64,000 nucleotides of DNA from Massilia sp. 9096 (lineage in GTDB: Bacteria; Pseudomonadota; Gammaproteobacteria; Burkholderiales; Burkholderiaceae_D), in the NCBI RefSeq assembly GCF_000745265.1, contig NZ_JQNN01000001.1:3906001-3970000 (forward strand). The letters are read 5' to 3'. Below, in pieces: positions 47,690 through 57,482 of the stretch; the first letter of the stretch is position 1, and every line of letters starts with the position of its first letter. Position numbers and translations under genes: made by a program. The notes beneath the pieces are model-generated. The model saw only the letters and a list, made by a program, of their open reading frames with translations, made no database searches and was not told where the DNA came from.

Positions 47690-48307
47690 TCAAGCGGGAA
47701 TGAAGGGAACCGTGTCCTTGAACGACTGGCGTTCGGACAGCTTGTCGAACAGGCGCGCCAGGTTCGGATGGTCGGTGCGCCAATCGATGTCGGGGAAACG
47801 GAACGCCAGCCAGCCGAGCGCACAACCGACCGCGACGTCGGCCAGCGTGTAGTGGATGCCCATGCAGAACGGCTGCTCGCCGAGGTTGGTGCTCATCACG
47901 GCCAGGCCGGCGCGCACCTTGCCCAGCTGGCGATCCATCCAGGGTTGATGGCGCAATTCTTCCGGGCGCTGGGTGCGCTCGAGGTAAGCCGTCACGGCGG
48001 CGTCGAGCACGCCGTCGGCGAGCGCTTCCCATACCTTGACGTTGGCGCGGTCGCGGCTGTTGGCCGGCAGCAGCTTGCAGACCGGGGTCAGCGTGTCGAG
48101 GTATTCGGCGATCACGCGCGAGTCGTACATCGCGCTGCCGTCTTCCATCACCAGGCAGGGCACCTTGCCGAGCGGGTTGGACTCACCGATCCGGGTGTCG
48201 GCGGCCCAGACGTTTTCCAGCGCGAAGTCGTAGTCCAGCTTTTTTTCCGCGCACACCACGCGCACCTTGCGCACATAAGGACTGGTGTAGGAACCGATGA
48301 GTTTCAT
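47690..48307 (-). CDS. Glutathione S-transferase, YibF-like
   Basis: A 205-aa GST. The active-site start is KLIGSYTSPYVRKVRVVCAEK, with a Ser at residue 9 where beta-class GSTs have Cys; NPLGKVPCLV and YDSRVIAEYLD bind glutathione, and the helical C-domain includes HYTLADVAVGCALGWLAFR. Substrate unknown. First gene of a two-gene unit with the PfkB kinase. Confidence 0.87.
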   Translation of the reverse strand: MKLIGSYTSPYVRKVRVVCAEKKLDYDFALENVWAADTRIGESNPLGKVPCLVMEDGSAMYDSRVIAEYLDTLTPVCKLLPANSRDRANVKVWEALADGVLDAAVTAYLERTQRPEELRHQPWMDRQLGKVRAGLAVMSTNLGEQPFCMGIHYTLADVAVGCALGWLAFRFPDIDWRTDHPNLARLFDKLSERQSFKDTVPFIPA

Positions 48308-48398
48308 AAATGCTCAGATTAGGGGATTGGGCAACAGTATAGCATCGGCCTTCACGGCCTTGAGAGGGCCGGCAAGGCTGCAACGTCGTGCAAAATGA

Positions 48399-49847
<1,449 letters not shown>

Positions 49848-49864
49848 GCGCAGATCGACGCATG

Positions 49865-49893
49865 AAAAAACCGGAGCGCGCTCCGGTTTTTTT
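49865..49893. terminator. Bidirectional terminator between purB and the TonB receptor
   Basis: The palindrome CCGGAGCGCGCTCCGG (49871-49886) is flanked by A6 on the left and T7 on the right, so it works as an intrinsic terminator on both strands for the convergent genes. Confidence 0.9.
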
Positions 49894-49899
49894 ACGTCC

Positions 49900-51885
49900 T
49901 CATTTCTGCCAGGTGAAGTTCACTCCCACGCTTCTCCCCGCTTCGCTGCGCACCGACGGCGCACCGTACTCGGCATGGCCGCCGTTCAGGTTGGCGCCGA
50001 CGATCGCCACTTCCATCCCGCGCCCCAGGCGCCAGCCGAAGCGCGCGTCGAGCGCCGTGTAGGCCGGCACCTGGAAAACGCCGAGTGCGCCGACGCGGCG
50101 CAGCGCCAGTTCCAGCTCGCGCCGCTCGTCGAACACGTAGTTGGAACGCAGCTGGGCCGTGTAAGCCGGGTCGAGCCCGGCGATGGCCAGGCTGCCCACG
50201 TCCCGGCTGCCCGGCTTCAGGCTGAACACCTCGTGCAGGGCGGTCATGCCGGCCGAGACGCGCCAGGCATCGCTCATCTGGTAGCTGCCCCAGGCCTCGA
50301 TGCCGCGCGCGCGTCCTTCCATCTGGTTGCCGAACACGATGCTGCGCCGGTCGCCATCGAACGTGACCTCCTGCGTGCGCAGATCGTCGTACAGATTGCG
50401 GAACACGGTCACCGAATAGGACAGTCCGCGTCCGACCTGGCCGCGATAGCCGGCTTCCAGCACGCGCGCGACTTCCGAGCGCACCTGGGGCCCGCCATTG
50501 AGCAGGTAAGGCGGCGCACTTGGGATGTGGACGTCGACGTCCAGGCGCGACGGCGCGCGCACGGTGCGCGACAAGCCGGCCCACAGCGCGTGCGCCGGAT
50601 TGAGGCGCCAGGACAAGCGCAGGTTGGGCAGGAACTCGGCGCCGGTGTAGGGGTTGCGCTCCACGCGCGCGCCCGCGGTCAGGCGCAGGTTCTCGCGCAG
50701 CGCGATCTCGTCCTGGGCGAACAGGCTGGCCCAGGACTGGTCGACGTCGGCCGGCAGGAAGGCGACGTAGCGGCTGTTGCTGACGCTGTCCCAGCTGTAG
50801 CGGTACTCTGCGCCCCAGACCAGGCTGTGCGCGCCCAGGCGCGGCAGCGCATGCTGGAACTGGAGGTCGGCGATGTCCACCGAATCGGCAAACGTCGGCG
50901 GCGCCTTGCGGTAGCGGTGGTCGTAATAGGCCTGCAGCACCAGGCTGCCGCCGTCCGCCAGCGCATGCTCCCAGCGGCCGGTGAGGTTGGCGCCGCGGGT
51001 GTCGATGTCGTCGATGTAGGCGCTGGCGCCGGACGCCGAGATCTGGCCGGGCGCCGGCTGGCCCTGGCGGCCGCGATAGGCGTTGGCGTTGACGGACCAG
51101 CGCTCGGCGCCGCGCGTCCAGTCGCCGCGATAGCCGACCTGGGCCTGGTCCCAGTCGTCGTCGACCTGGCGGCCGCCGGCCTGCTCGCTGTGGTTCAGGC
51201 CGAAGGCCTTGCCGTAGATGCGCCAGGCGCCGTCGGCGCTGGCCTGCCCGTGGCGAAACGCCGCCTGGGCGCCGTCCTGTTCCGCGCGCAGCGTCACCAA
51301 ATCGCCCTCGGTGTCGCGCGCGTGGCGCGTGGTGATGTTGATGACGCCGTCGACCGCGTTCACGCCCCACAGCGTGCCGCCCGGGCCGCTGACCACCTCG
51401 ATGCGCTCGACGTCCTCCAGCATCACGTCCGGCTCGTCCCAGAACACGCCCGAGAACAGCGGCGAATACACCGAGCGCCCGTCGATCATCACCAGCAGCT
51501 TGTTGGCCGGGCTGTCGGCGGTGCCGTTCAGGCCGCGCGCCGAGATGGCGTAATTGTTGTTGGTGGCGCGCGCCACGTTCAGGTTGGGCGCCAGGCGCAG
51601 CGCCTCGGGCAGGCTGCGCGCGCCGGACCGGCGGATGTCGTCGGCGGTGATCACGAACACCGAAGCCGGCGCATCCTGCAGGCGTTCGGGACGGCGCGAC
51701 ACCGAGGTCACGTCGATGTTGGCCAGCTCCTCGATCGACAGGTCGGCGAAATCGCCGCCCTGCTGCTGCTGCGCGGCTTCGTTCGCGTGGACGGGAAAGG
51801 CCGCCAGCAGGCTCGCGCACAGCAGGGACAGCGATAGGGAAGGCGCCAAGCACGCCATAAGGTGGCCGGAAAGAATCCTGGTCAT
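49900..51885 (-). CDS. TonB-dependent outer-membrane receptor
   Basis: A 661-aa receptor. Signal peptide (about 1-35, ending AFPVHANE), then a plug domain (VTSVSRRPERLQDAPASVFVITADDIRRSG...LLVMIDGRSVYSPLFSGVFWDEPDVMLEDVERIEVVSGPGGTLWG) and a 22-strand barrel ending in a C-terminal VGVNFTWQK strand (aromatic penultimate region). The substrate is unknown; similar plugs are found in cobalamin, siderophore and copper receptors. A TATAAT-like hexamer lies in the AT-rich upstream gap. Confidence 0.9.
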   Translation of the reverse strand: MTRILSGHLMACLAPSLSLSLLCASLLAAFPVHANEAAQQQQGGDFADLSIEELANIDVTSVSRRPERLQDAPASVFVITADDIRRSGARSLPEALRLAPNLNVARATNNNYAISARGLNGTADSPANKLLVMIDGRSVYSPLFSGVFWDEPDVMLEDVERIEVVSGPGGTLWGVNAVDGVINITTRHARDTEGDLVTLRAEQDGAQAAFRHGQASADGAWRIYGKAFGLNHSEQAGGRQVDDDWDQAQVGYRGDWTRGAERWSVNANAYRGRQGQPAPGQISASGASAYIDDIDTRGANLTGRWEHALADGGSLVLQAYYDHRYRKAPPTFADSVDIADLQFQHALPRLGAHSLVWGAEYRYSWDSVSNSRYVAFLPADVDQSWASLFAQDEIALRENLRLTAGARVERNPYTGAEFLPNLRLSWRLNPAHALWAGLSRTVRAPSRLDVDVHIPSAPPYLLNGGPQVRSEVARVLEAGYRGQVGRGLSYSVTVFRNLYDDLRTQEVTFDGDRRSIVFGNQMEGRARGIEAWGSYQMSDAWRVSAGMTALHEVFSLKPGSRDVGSLAIAGLDPAYTAQLRSNYVFDERRELELALRRVGALGVFQVPAYTALDARFGWRLGRGMEVAIVGANLNGGHAEYGAPSVRSEAGRSVGVNFTWQK

Positions 51886-52124
51886 TGTTGTTCTAAGAAA
51901 ACGCTAGTGTCGCGCTACACTCTTTTATAAATTATATAGCTCAACATTTTACCGTTGACACGACAGCCATGGCGCGCTGCTCGACCGTTGCGCATGTCAC
52001 CGTTTTATCGAGTAAAACTCAGCCATTGTGCCACCAGCTGAACAATGTTATCCAATCGGATAGCTTCCTAAGCACGGATGGAACGTATAAAGTTCTGAAA
52101 ATCAATACAGGACAGGAGGGCGTC

Positions 52125-52661
52125 ATGCAGCGTTACACGAACACCGCCATCGCGCTTCACTGGCTGGTCGCGATCCTGATCGTCGGCGCCTTCTCGCTGG
52201 GCCTGTTCATGACCGATATTCCCGGCTTTTCGCCGGCCAAGCTGCGCTACTACGCCTGGCACAAATGGGCCGGCGTGACCGTGCTGCTGCTGGCCGCGGT
52301 GCGCCTGTTGTGGCGCCTGAAGAATCGTCCGCCCGATCTGTCGACCGACATGCCGCCTTGGCAGCGCCAGGCCGCCCACGCACTGCACAACGTGCTGTAC
52401 GTGTTCATCTTCGCGGTGCCGCTGTCGGGCTATTTCTATACGCTGGCGGCGGGCTTTCCGGTGGTCTGGTTCGGCGTGGTGCAGCTGCCGGTCCTGATCG
52501 CCAAGAACCAGGCGCTGGCCGACACATTGAAACCGGTCCACTACTGGCTGAACATGGCAATGGCCGCCGTGGTCGCGCTGCACGTGCTGGCCGCCCTGAA
52601 GCACCACCTCGTCGATCGCGACGACACCCTGCGCCGCATGCTGCCCGGCCGTTCACGTTAA
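52125..52661 (+). CDS. Cytochrome b561
   Basis: A 178-aa four-helix di-haem membrane protein ([92 protein letters not shown]). Haem-ligand histidines sit in helices 1, 2, 3 and 4 as in bacterial b561, which moves electrons between periplasmic substrates and quinone. The ATG has an AGGAGG site. It leads the YceI pair, 9 bases apart. Confidence 0.92.
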   Translation: MQRYTNTAIALHWLVAILIVGAFSLGLFMTDIPGFSPAKLRYYAWHKWAGVTVLLLAAVRLLWRLKNRPPDLSTDMPPWQRQAAHALHNVLYVFIFAVPLSGYFYTLAAGFPVVWFGVVQLPVLIAKNQALADTLKPVHYWLNMAMAAVVALHVLAALKHHLVDRDDTLRRMLPGRSR

Positions 52662-52670
52662 GGAGAGATC

Positions 52671-53225
52671 ATGAAGTCGACCCGTACCGCCCTTGCAGTC
52701 CTTTTGTCCGGCACCGTCCTGGCGGCAGCCGCCGTCCCGCTCAAGACCGACGTCGCGCACAGCAGCGTCTCGGCCACCTTCAAGCAGATGAACGTGCCGG
52801 TCGAATCGAACTTCAAGCGCTTCAATGCCCAGGTCGACTACGATCCGGCGCACCCGGAAAACGCCTCGGCCAAGGTCGACATCGACACCGCCAGCTTCGA
52901 CATGGGCCAGGCCGACTACAACAAGGAGATCGCCAAGAAGGAATGGTTCAATTCGGCCCAGTTCCCGAAGGCGAGCTTCGTGTCGTCCTCGATCAAGCCG
53001 GCCGGCGCCGGCAAACTGGCCGTCACCGGCAAGCTCACCATCAAGGGCAAGACCCAGGACGTGAGTTTCCCGCTCAGCGTCAAGGCGCAGGGCGCCCAGC
53101 AGGTCTTCGAGGGCCAGCTGCCGATCCATCGCCTGGCCTTCAACGTCGGCGAAGGCGAATGGAAGGACACCGGCATGGTTGCCGACGACATCATCATCAA
53201 GTTCCGCATCACCGCGGGACAGTAA
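52671..53225 (+). CDS. YceI-family periplasmic protein (1)
   Basis: A 184-aa lipocalin-like protein with a signal peptide ([18 protein letters not shown]) and the YceI strands ([64 protein letters not shown]). YceI proteins bind polyprenyl or quinone-like lipids. Co-transcribed with cytochrome b561, so it may handle a quinone-type partner of it. No cysteines in the mature part. Confidence 0.9.
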   Translation: MKSTRTALAVLLSGTVLAAAAVPLKTDVAHSSVSATFKQMNVPVESNFKRFNAQVDYDPAHPENASAKVDIDTASFDMGQADYNKEIAKKEWFNSAQFPKASFVSSSIKPAGAGKLAVTGKLTIKGKTQDVSFPLSVKAQGAQQVFEGQLPIHRLAFNVGEGEWKDTGMVADDIIIKFRITAGQ

Positions 53226-53284
53226 GCGCAGTACGATTTCGCAGCACGATTTATTCATTCACCCACCCAAGAGGATCGAATCCA

Positions 53285-53857
53285 ATGAAATTCAAGCACC
53301 TGACCATCGCCCTGCTGGCCGCCGCCGCAGCCACCTCCGCCTTCGCCGCCGACACCTACGCGATCGACCCGAGCCACACCTACCCGAGCTTCGAAGCCGA
53401 CCACTTCGGCGGCCTGTCGGTCTGGCGCGGCAAGTTCACCAAGACCGAAGGCACCATCGTGCTGGACCGCGCCGCCAAGACCGGCACCGTCGACCTGACC
53501 ATCGACCCGGCCAGCATCGACTTCGGCAACACCAAGCTGGACGAGCACGCCAAGGGCGCCGAGATGTTCGACGTCGCCAAGTTCCCGAACGCCGGCTACA
53601 AAGGCAAGATCGTGTTCAAGGGCGACACCCCGGCCAGCGTCGACGGCCAGCTGACCCTGCACGGCGTGACCAAGCCGGTCAAGCTGACCATCAACAAGTT
53701 CAAGTGCATGGTCAACCCGATGCTGAAGAAGGAAGTCTGCGGCGCCGATGCCTCGGCCACCTTCAAGCGCAGCGACTTCGGCGTGAGCTACGGCGAGAGC
53801 TACGGCTTCAACATGGACGTCAAGCTGGCGATCCAGGTCGAAGGCATCAAGCAGTAA
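53285..53857 (+). CDS. YceI-family periplasmic protein (2)
   Basis: A 190-aa second YceI protein: signal peptide ending SAFAAD, then [47 protein letters not shown] and [12 protein letters not shown]. Unlike its neighbour it has a Cys pair (KFKCMVNP...KEVCGADA) as in classic YceI, probably disulfide bonded. It begins 59 bases after the first and ends at a shared terminator. Confidence 0.92.
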   Translation: MKFKHLTIALLAAAAATSAFAADTYAIDPSHTYPSFEADHFGGLSVWRGKFTKTEGTIVLDRAAKTGTVDLTIDPASIDFGNTKLDEHAKGAEMFDVAKFPNAGYKGKIVFKGDTPASVDGQLTLHGVTKPVKLTINKFKCMVNPMLKKEVCGADASATFKRSDFGVSYGESYGFNMDVKLAIQVEGIKQ

Positions 53858-53909
53858 TCGCCTGCCATCCTCGCGCGCATGGGCGTAAGGTGCGCGAGGT
53901 AGGAAAAGA

Positions 53910-53944
53910 AAAAGCCTCGCGGCCTTGCGGCCCGAGGCTTTTTT
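53910..53944. terminator. Bidirectional terminator between YceI and glycine-zipper genes
   Basis: The stem AAGCCTCG/CGAGGCTT with an inner GGCC/GGCC pairing is flanked by an A-rich left side and T6 on the right; it serves both convergent genes. Confidence 0.85.
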
Positions 53945-53993
53945 CATGGCGGCGGCTCGACCGGCGCGTCGCCGATCGAGCGCGTGGCGCCGA

Positions 53994-55499
53994 TTAATAA
54001 TTGCTGCGGTTCAGGTCATTGCCCGGCACGTTGCCTTCGACGCGATTCCAGCCGGCGCGGGTGGCCTGCTTGGCCTGGTCCCACGACAGGCGCGACTGGC
54101 CCTTCACGCGATCCCACTCGCTGGCCATGTGCGGCTCGGCCAGGTCGTAGTTCGGGAAGCGGCGCGAGTTGTTGTAGCCCAGCGCATAGGCCGGCGAGTA
54201 ATCGTCGTAGCTGAAGCCCGGCGTGTAGTACGGCTGGGTCTGGTAGTTGGCGCGCCAGTAGTTGTCTTCCTCGGTCGGGTTGACCAGGTGGCCTGCGCCC
54301 TTGCCCAGCATGCCGCCGGCGACACCGCCGATGGCCGCACCGGCGGCCATGCCGATCGGACCGCCGACTGCGCCCACGGCCGCACCGGCAGCCGCGCCGC
54401 CCGCTGCGCCGACGCCGCCGGCCAGGTTATGTTCCGCCAAGTGATCGTCGCGCTTCGGGTTGACCACTTCGGCCGAGCCCTTGCCGATCAGGTCGCCGGC
54501 GATGCCGCCCGCCACCGCACCCGCCACCGCGCCGATCGGACCACCCACGGCGCCGATCGAAGCACCGGCCAGCGCACCGGCGCTGGCGTCCACGCCTTGC
54601 GCCAGGTTGTGCTCGCCCAGGCGGTCGTCGGCTTTCGGGTTCACCACTTCGCCCGCGCCGCGGCCGGCGGTGCCGCCGGCCAGGCCGCCGATCACCGCGC
54701 CGGCGGCCATGCCGACCGGACCTGCGACCGCACCGGCAGCTGCACCAGCCGCTGCGCCGCCCATGGCGCCCACGCCCTTGGCCAGGTGGTGTTCGCCCAG
54801 GTCGTCGCCGGTTTTCGGGTTGACGACTTCACCGGCGCCCTTGCCGGCCAGGCCGCCTGCGATGCCGCCGATGGCTGCGCCAGCAACGGTGCCGATCGGG
54901 CCCACGGCCGAGCCGATGCCGGCGCCGATCGCTGCGCCGCCCAGGGCGCCGATGCCGGTGCCGATCACGTGGCTGCCGCCGTTATCGGTGAAAGCCTGGT
55001 GGATGTGCGGGACGTCTTCATCCGAACGTGGATTCACGCCCAGCAGGATGCCGCCCTGGTTGATGCCTTCTTCATAGTGCTTGACGCGCTCTTCCGGAAT
55101 GCCGGCGCCGATCAGCGCACCGATCAGGCCACCGGTGATGCCGCCAGCGCCGGCGCCGGCCAGTGCGGCCGCCAGCGGACCTGCGACGATCAGGCCTGCG
55201 CCCGGAATCACCAGCGAGGTGCCGATCGCGGCCACGCCGGCCAGCACGGCGCCGATGGTGCCGCCGATGCCGGCGCCGGCTGCCGCGCCTTCGGCGGCCT
55301 TGCTGCCGAGTTCAGTCTCGGTGTCGCCGAACTGGGTCTTGCGGGTCGAATCCGACATCATCAGGTTGACGTCGTCCTTGCCGTAGCCGCGGGTCGAGAT
55401 CGAGTTGTAGGCGCGTTCTGCGCTGGCGCGGTCCGGGAACAGGCCGGTGACCATACGGTTTTGATTGTTGTTCTGCTTGTCGGTATCGAACATGCTCAT
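53994..55499 (-). CDS. Glycine-zipper stress protein with four 60-residue repeats
   Basis: A 501-aa protein. Residues about 14-60 resemble the general stress protein 17M-type domain (MVTGLFPDRASAERAYNSISTRGYGKDDVNLMMSD). A Gly/Ala-rich region (about 70-135) follows, then an HYEEGINQGGILLGV stretch as in similar proteins. Residues about 181-408 hold four units of exactly 60 residues, each with Gly-zipper helices and ending G(K/R)G..xxVNP. The C-terminus (415-501) has YDDYSPAYALGY and repeated W-D/N-x-(V/A)-K helices. Likely a membrane-associated stress factor; no biochemical role known. Ribosome site AAAGGA. Confidence 0.82.
   Translation of the reverse strand: MSMFDTDKQNNNQNRMVTGLFPDRASAERAYNSISTRGYGKDDVNLMMSDSTRKTQFGDTETELGSKAAEGAAAGAGIGGTIGAVLAGVAAIGTSLVIPGAGLIVAGPLAAALAGAGAGGITGGLIGALIGAGIPEERVKHYEEGINQGGILLGVNPRSDEDVPHIHQAFTDNGGSHVIGTGIGALGGAAIGAGIGSAVGPIGTVAGAAIGGIAGGLAGKGAGEVVNPKTGDDLGEHHLAKGVGAMGGAAAGAAAGAVAGPVGMAAGAVIGGLAGGTAGRGAGEVVNPKADDRLGEHNLAQGVDASAGALAGASIGAVGGPIGAVAGAVAGGIAGDLIGKGSAEVVNPKRDDHLAEHNLAGGVGAAGGAAAGAAVGAVGGPIGMAAGAAIGGVAGGMLGKGAGHLVNPTEEDNYWRANYQTQPYYTPGFSYDDYSPAYALGYNNSRRFPNYDLAEPHMASEWDRVKGQSRLSWDQAKQATRAGWNRVEGNVPGNDLNRSNY
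54276..54960 (-). repeat. Four 180-bp in-gene tandem repeats
   Basis: Codons for residues 181-408 of the stress protein form four units with a strict 180-base period; VNP recurs at residues 226, 286, 346 and 406. The units differ in sequence by substitutions but never in length. Confidence 0.85.
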
Positions 55500-55587
55500 G
55501 ATGGATCCTTTCGTTCAGGGTGATCTAAGGTGGCGAATCAATTGCTGCAATGTGAGCAACGATATGCCTGCCGATCAGTGCACATCT

Positions 55588-55671
55588 GTTCGTTGACGCA
55601 CCCTGCTCAGGACATTCCTTTGTACAAAAGAACATGTTGGCAGATTGCGCGTCTAACGTTCGTTGCCGCAC
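55588..55671. promoter_or_regulatory. Direct repeat GTTCGTTGnCGCAC, 70 bases apart
   Basis: GTTCGTTGACGCAC (55588-55601) and GTTCGTTGCCGCAC (55658-55671) differ at one position. They lie in the 265-base region between two divergent stress-type genes and may bind a shared regulator. Confidence 0.35.
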
Positions 55672-55764
55672 TGACCCGGGGTCGTCCGTACCACTAGACT
55701 TTGCCCATGGCCTCGGCAATCAATTGGCCTGAAGTATCGTTCCCAACCTTGAGGAGGACTCAAC

Positions 55765-56034
55765 ATGTTATTCATTATCTGGATCGTCGTCGGTGGTATT
55801 CTCGGCTGGCTTGCCAGCATGGTCATGAAAACGGACGCTGAACAAGGCATGATTCTTAATGTCGTGGTCGGTATCGTGGGCGCCTTCCTGGGCGGCTGGC
55901 TGCTGTCCCCGCTGTTTGGCTCCGGCACCATCAATGCCGACGACTTCAGCGTCTCGTCGCTGCTGGTCTCGTTCCTGGGCGCTGTGATCCTGCTGGCCAT
56001 CGTGAACCTGCTGCGTCGCGGCCGCGTTCGCTAA
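55765..56034 (+). CDS. GlsB/YeaQ/YmgE-family stress membrane protein
   Basis: An 89-aa protein with three hydrophobic segments (MLFIIWIVVGGILGWLASMVM; LNVVVGIVGAFLGGWLL; LLVSFLGAVILLAIVNLL) and the Gly pattern of transglycosylase-associated (DUF883-unrelated) YeaQ/YmgE proteins. These are induced by stress or stationary phase; function unproven. Strong ribosome site GAGGAGG. Divergent from the glycine-zipper gene, suggesting joint control. Confidence 0.88.
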   Translation: MLFIIWIVVGGILGWLASMVMKTDAEQGMILNVVVGIVGAFLGGWLLSPLFGSGTINADDFSVSSLLVSFLGAVILLAIVNLLRRGRVR

Positions 56035-56052
56035 GCATGTCGGGCACCCCTT

Positions 56053-56085
56053 AAAAACCAACGCTCTCCGGCGTTGGTTTTTTTA
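56053..56085 (+). terminator. Intrinsic terminator after the GlsB-type gene
   Basis: The stem AACCAACGC/GCGTTGGTT with a short loop and T7 tail lies about 20 bases after the stop. Confidence 0.88.
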
Positions 56086-56099
56086 CGTCCAAAATAATT

Positions 56100-57377
56100 A
56101 TGCGCGTCAAAAGACCTACCCTAATTTTGCTCAGTTGTATTGTCACCGCGGTGGCGTGCCTGCTCGTGTTGAACTTTTCGCCGGGCGAGAAAAAGATCGA
56201 CAACGAACTGACGCGCCAGTACAGCACCGAGGATCCGCAATTCCGCCGCTCGCTCGGCGTGCTGCTCGGCCCGCCCATCATCGAAGGCAACAAGGTCGAC
56301 GCCCTGCTCAACGGCGACCAGATCTTCCCGGCCATGCTCGAGGCGATCCGCGGCGCGCAAAAGACCATCGATTTCGAAACCTACATCTACTGGAGCGGCA
56401 GCATCGGCCGCGAATTCACCCAGGCGCTGGCGGAACGCGCGCGCGCGGGCGTGCAGGTCAACCTGCTGCTCGACTGGATCGGCAGCATCAAGATCAGCGA
56501 CAAGGAGCTCGACGAGATGCGCCGGGCCGGCGTGCAGGTGCACCGCTACCACAAGCCGGTCTGGTGGAAGCTGGCGCGCCTGAACAACCGCACCCACCGC
56601 AAGCTCCTGATCGTCGACGGCAAGATCGGCTTTACCGGCGGGGTCGGCATCGCCGACAAATGGGGCGGGCGCGCGCAGGACAAGGACCACTGGCGCGACA
56701 GCCACTTCCGCGTCGAAGGCCCGGTGGTCGGCCAGATGCAGGCCGTCTTCGTCGACAACTGGACCAAGGCCACCGGCCGCGTGCTCGACGGCGAAGCCTA
56801 CTTCCCGGCCTTGAAACCGGTCGGCGACAGCCCGGCGCAGATGTTTTCCAGCTCGCCGACCGGCGGCAGCGAGAGCATGCACCTGATGTACCTGATGGCG
56901 ATCACCGCGGCGCGGCGCACCATCCACCTGTCCAATTCCTATTTCGTGCCCGACGAGCTGGCGGTCAATGCCCTGGTCGCGGCGGCCAAGCGCGGGGTCG
57001 ACGTGCGCATCGTCGTGCCGGGACCGGACATCGATTCGGACGTGGTGCGCGCCGCCTCGCGCGAGCGCTGGGGCGACCTGCTCAAGGCCGGCGTCAAGAT
57101 CGCCGAATTCCAGCCGACGATGTTCCATGTGAAGTCGCTGGTGGTCGATTCGCTGCTGGTCTCGGTCGGCTCGACCAACTTCGACAACCGCTCCTTCATC
57201 CTCAACGATGAAGCCAACCTGAACGTGCTCGACCCGGCCTTCGCCAAGCAGCAGGAAGCGATCTTCGACGACGACTGGCGCCACGCCAAGCCGATGAACC
57301 TGCAGCAATGGGAGTCGCGCTCGATCGGCGAGAAGATCGGGGGCAAGATCGCGGATCTGCTCGGGCCGCAGTTGTAA
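56100..57377 (+). CDS. Cardiolipin synthase, phospholipase D family
   Basis: A 425-aa membrane-anchored enzyme. One N-terminal helix (LILLSCIVTAVACLLVL) precedes two PLD domains with HKD motifs HRKLLIVDGKIGFTGG and HVKSLVVDSLLVSVGSTN. It condenses phosphatidylglycerol (or PG and PE) to cardiolipin in the inner membrane; a single helix rather than two is like ClsB/ClsC. The ATG at 56100 lies inside the tail of the upstream terminator region, so it probably has its own promoter between. Codon use is normal. Confidence 0.88.
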   Translation: MRVKRPTLILLSCIVTAVACLLVLNFSPGEKKIDNELTRQYSTEDPQFRRSLGVLLGPPIIEGNKVDALLNGDQIFPAMLEAIRGAQKTIDFETYIYWSGSIGREFTQALAERARAGVQVNLLLDWIGSIKISDKELDEMRRAGVQVHRYHKPVWWKLARLNNRTHRKLLIVDGKIGFTGGVGIADKWGGRAQDKDHWRDSHFRVEGPVVGQMQAVFVDNWTKATGRVLDGEAYFPALKPVGDSPAQMFSSSPTGGSESMHLMYLMAITAARRTIHLSNSYFVPDELAVNALVAAAKRGVDVRIVVPGPDIDSDVVRAASRERWGDLLKAGVKIAEFQPTMFHVKSLVVDSLLVSVGSTNFDNRSFILNDEANLNVLDPAFAKQQEAIFDDDWRHAKPMNLQQWESRSIGEKIGGKIADLLGPQL

Positions 57378-57482
57378 ACACGCTGCGGCAAAGGCCGCAA
57401 GCGTGTGCCTCGGATGATGCCAGTCATGTATAAGAACAAGCTTGTCTATGCATGTTAATAGTTCATGAACTGGAAAGCCATC

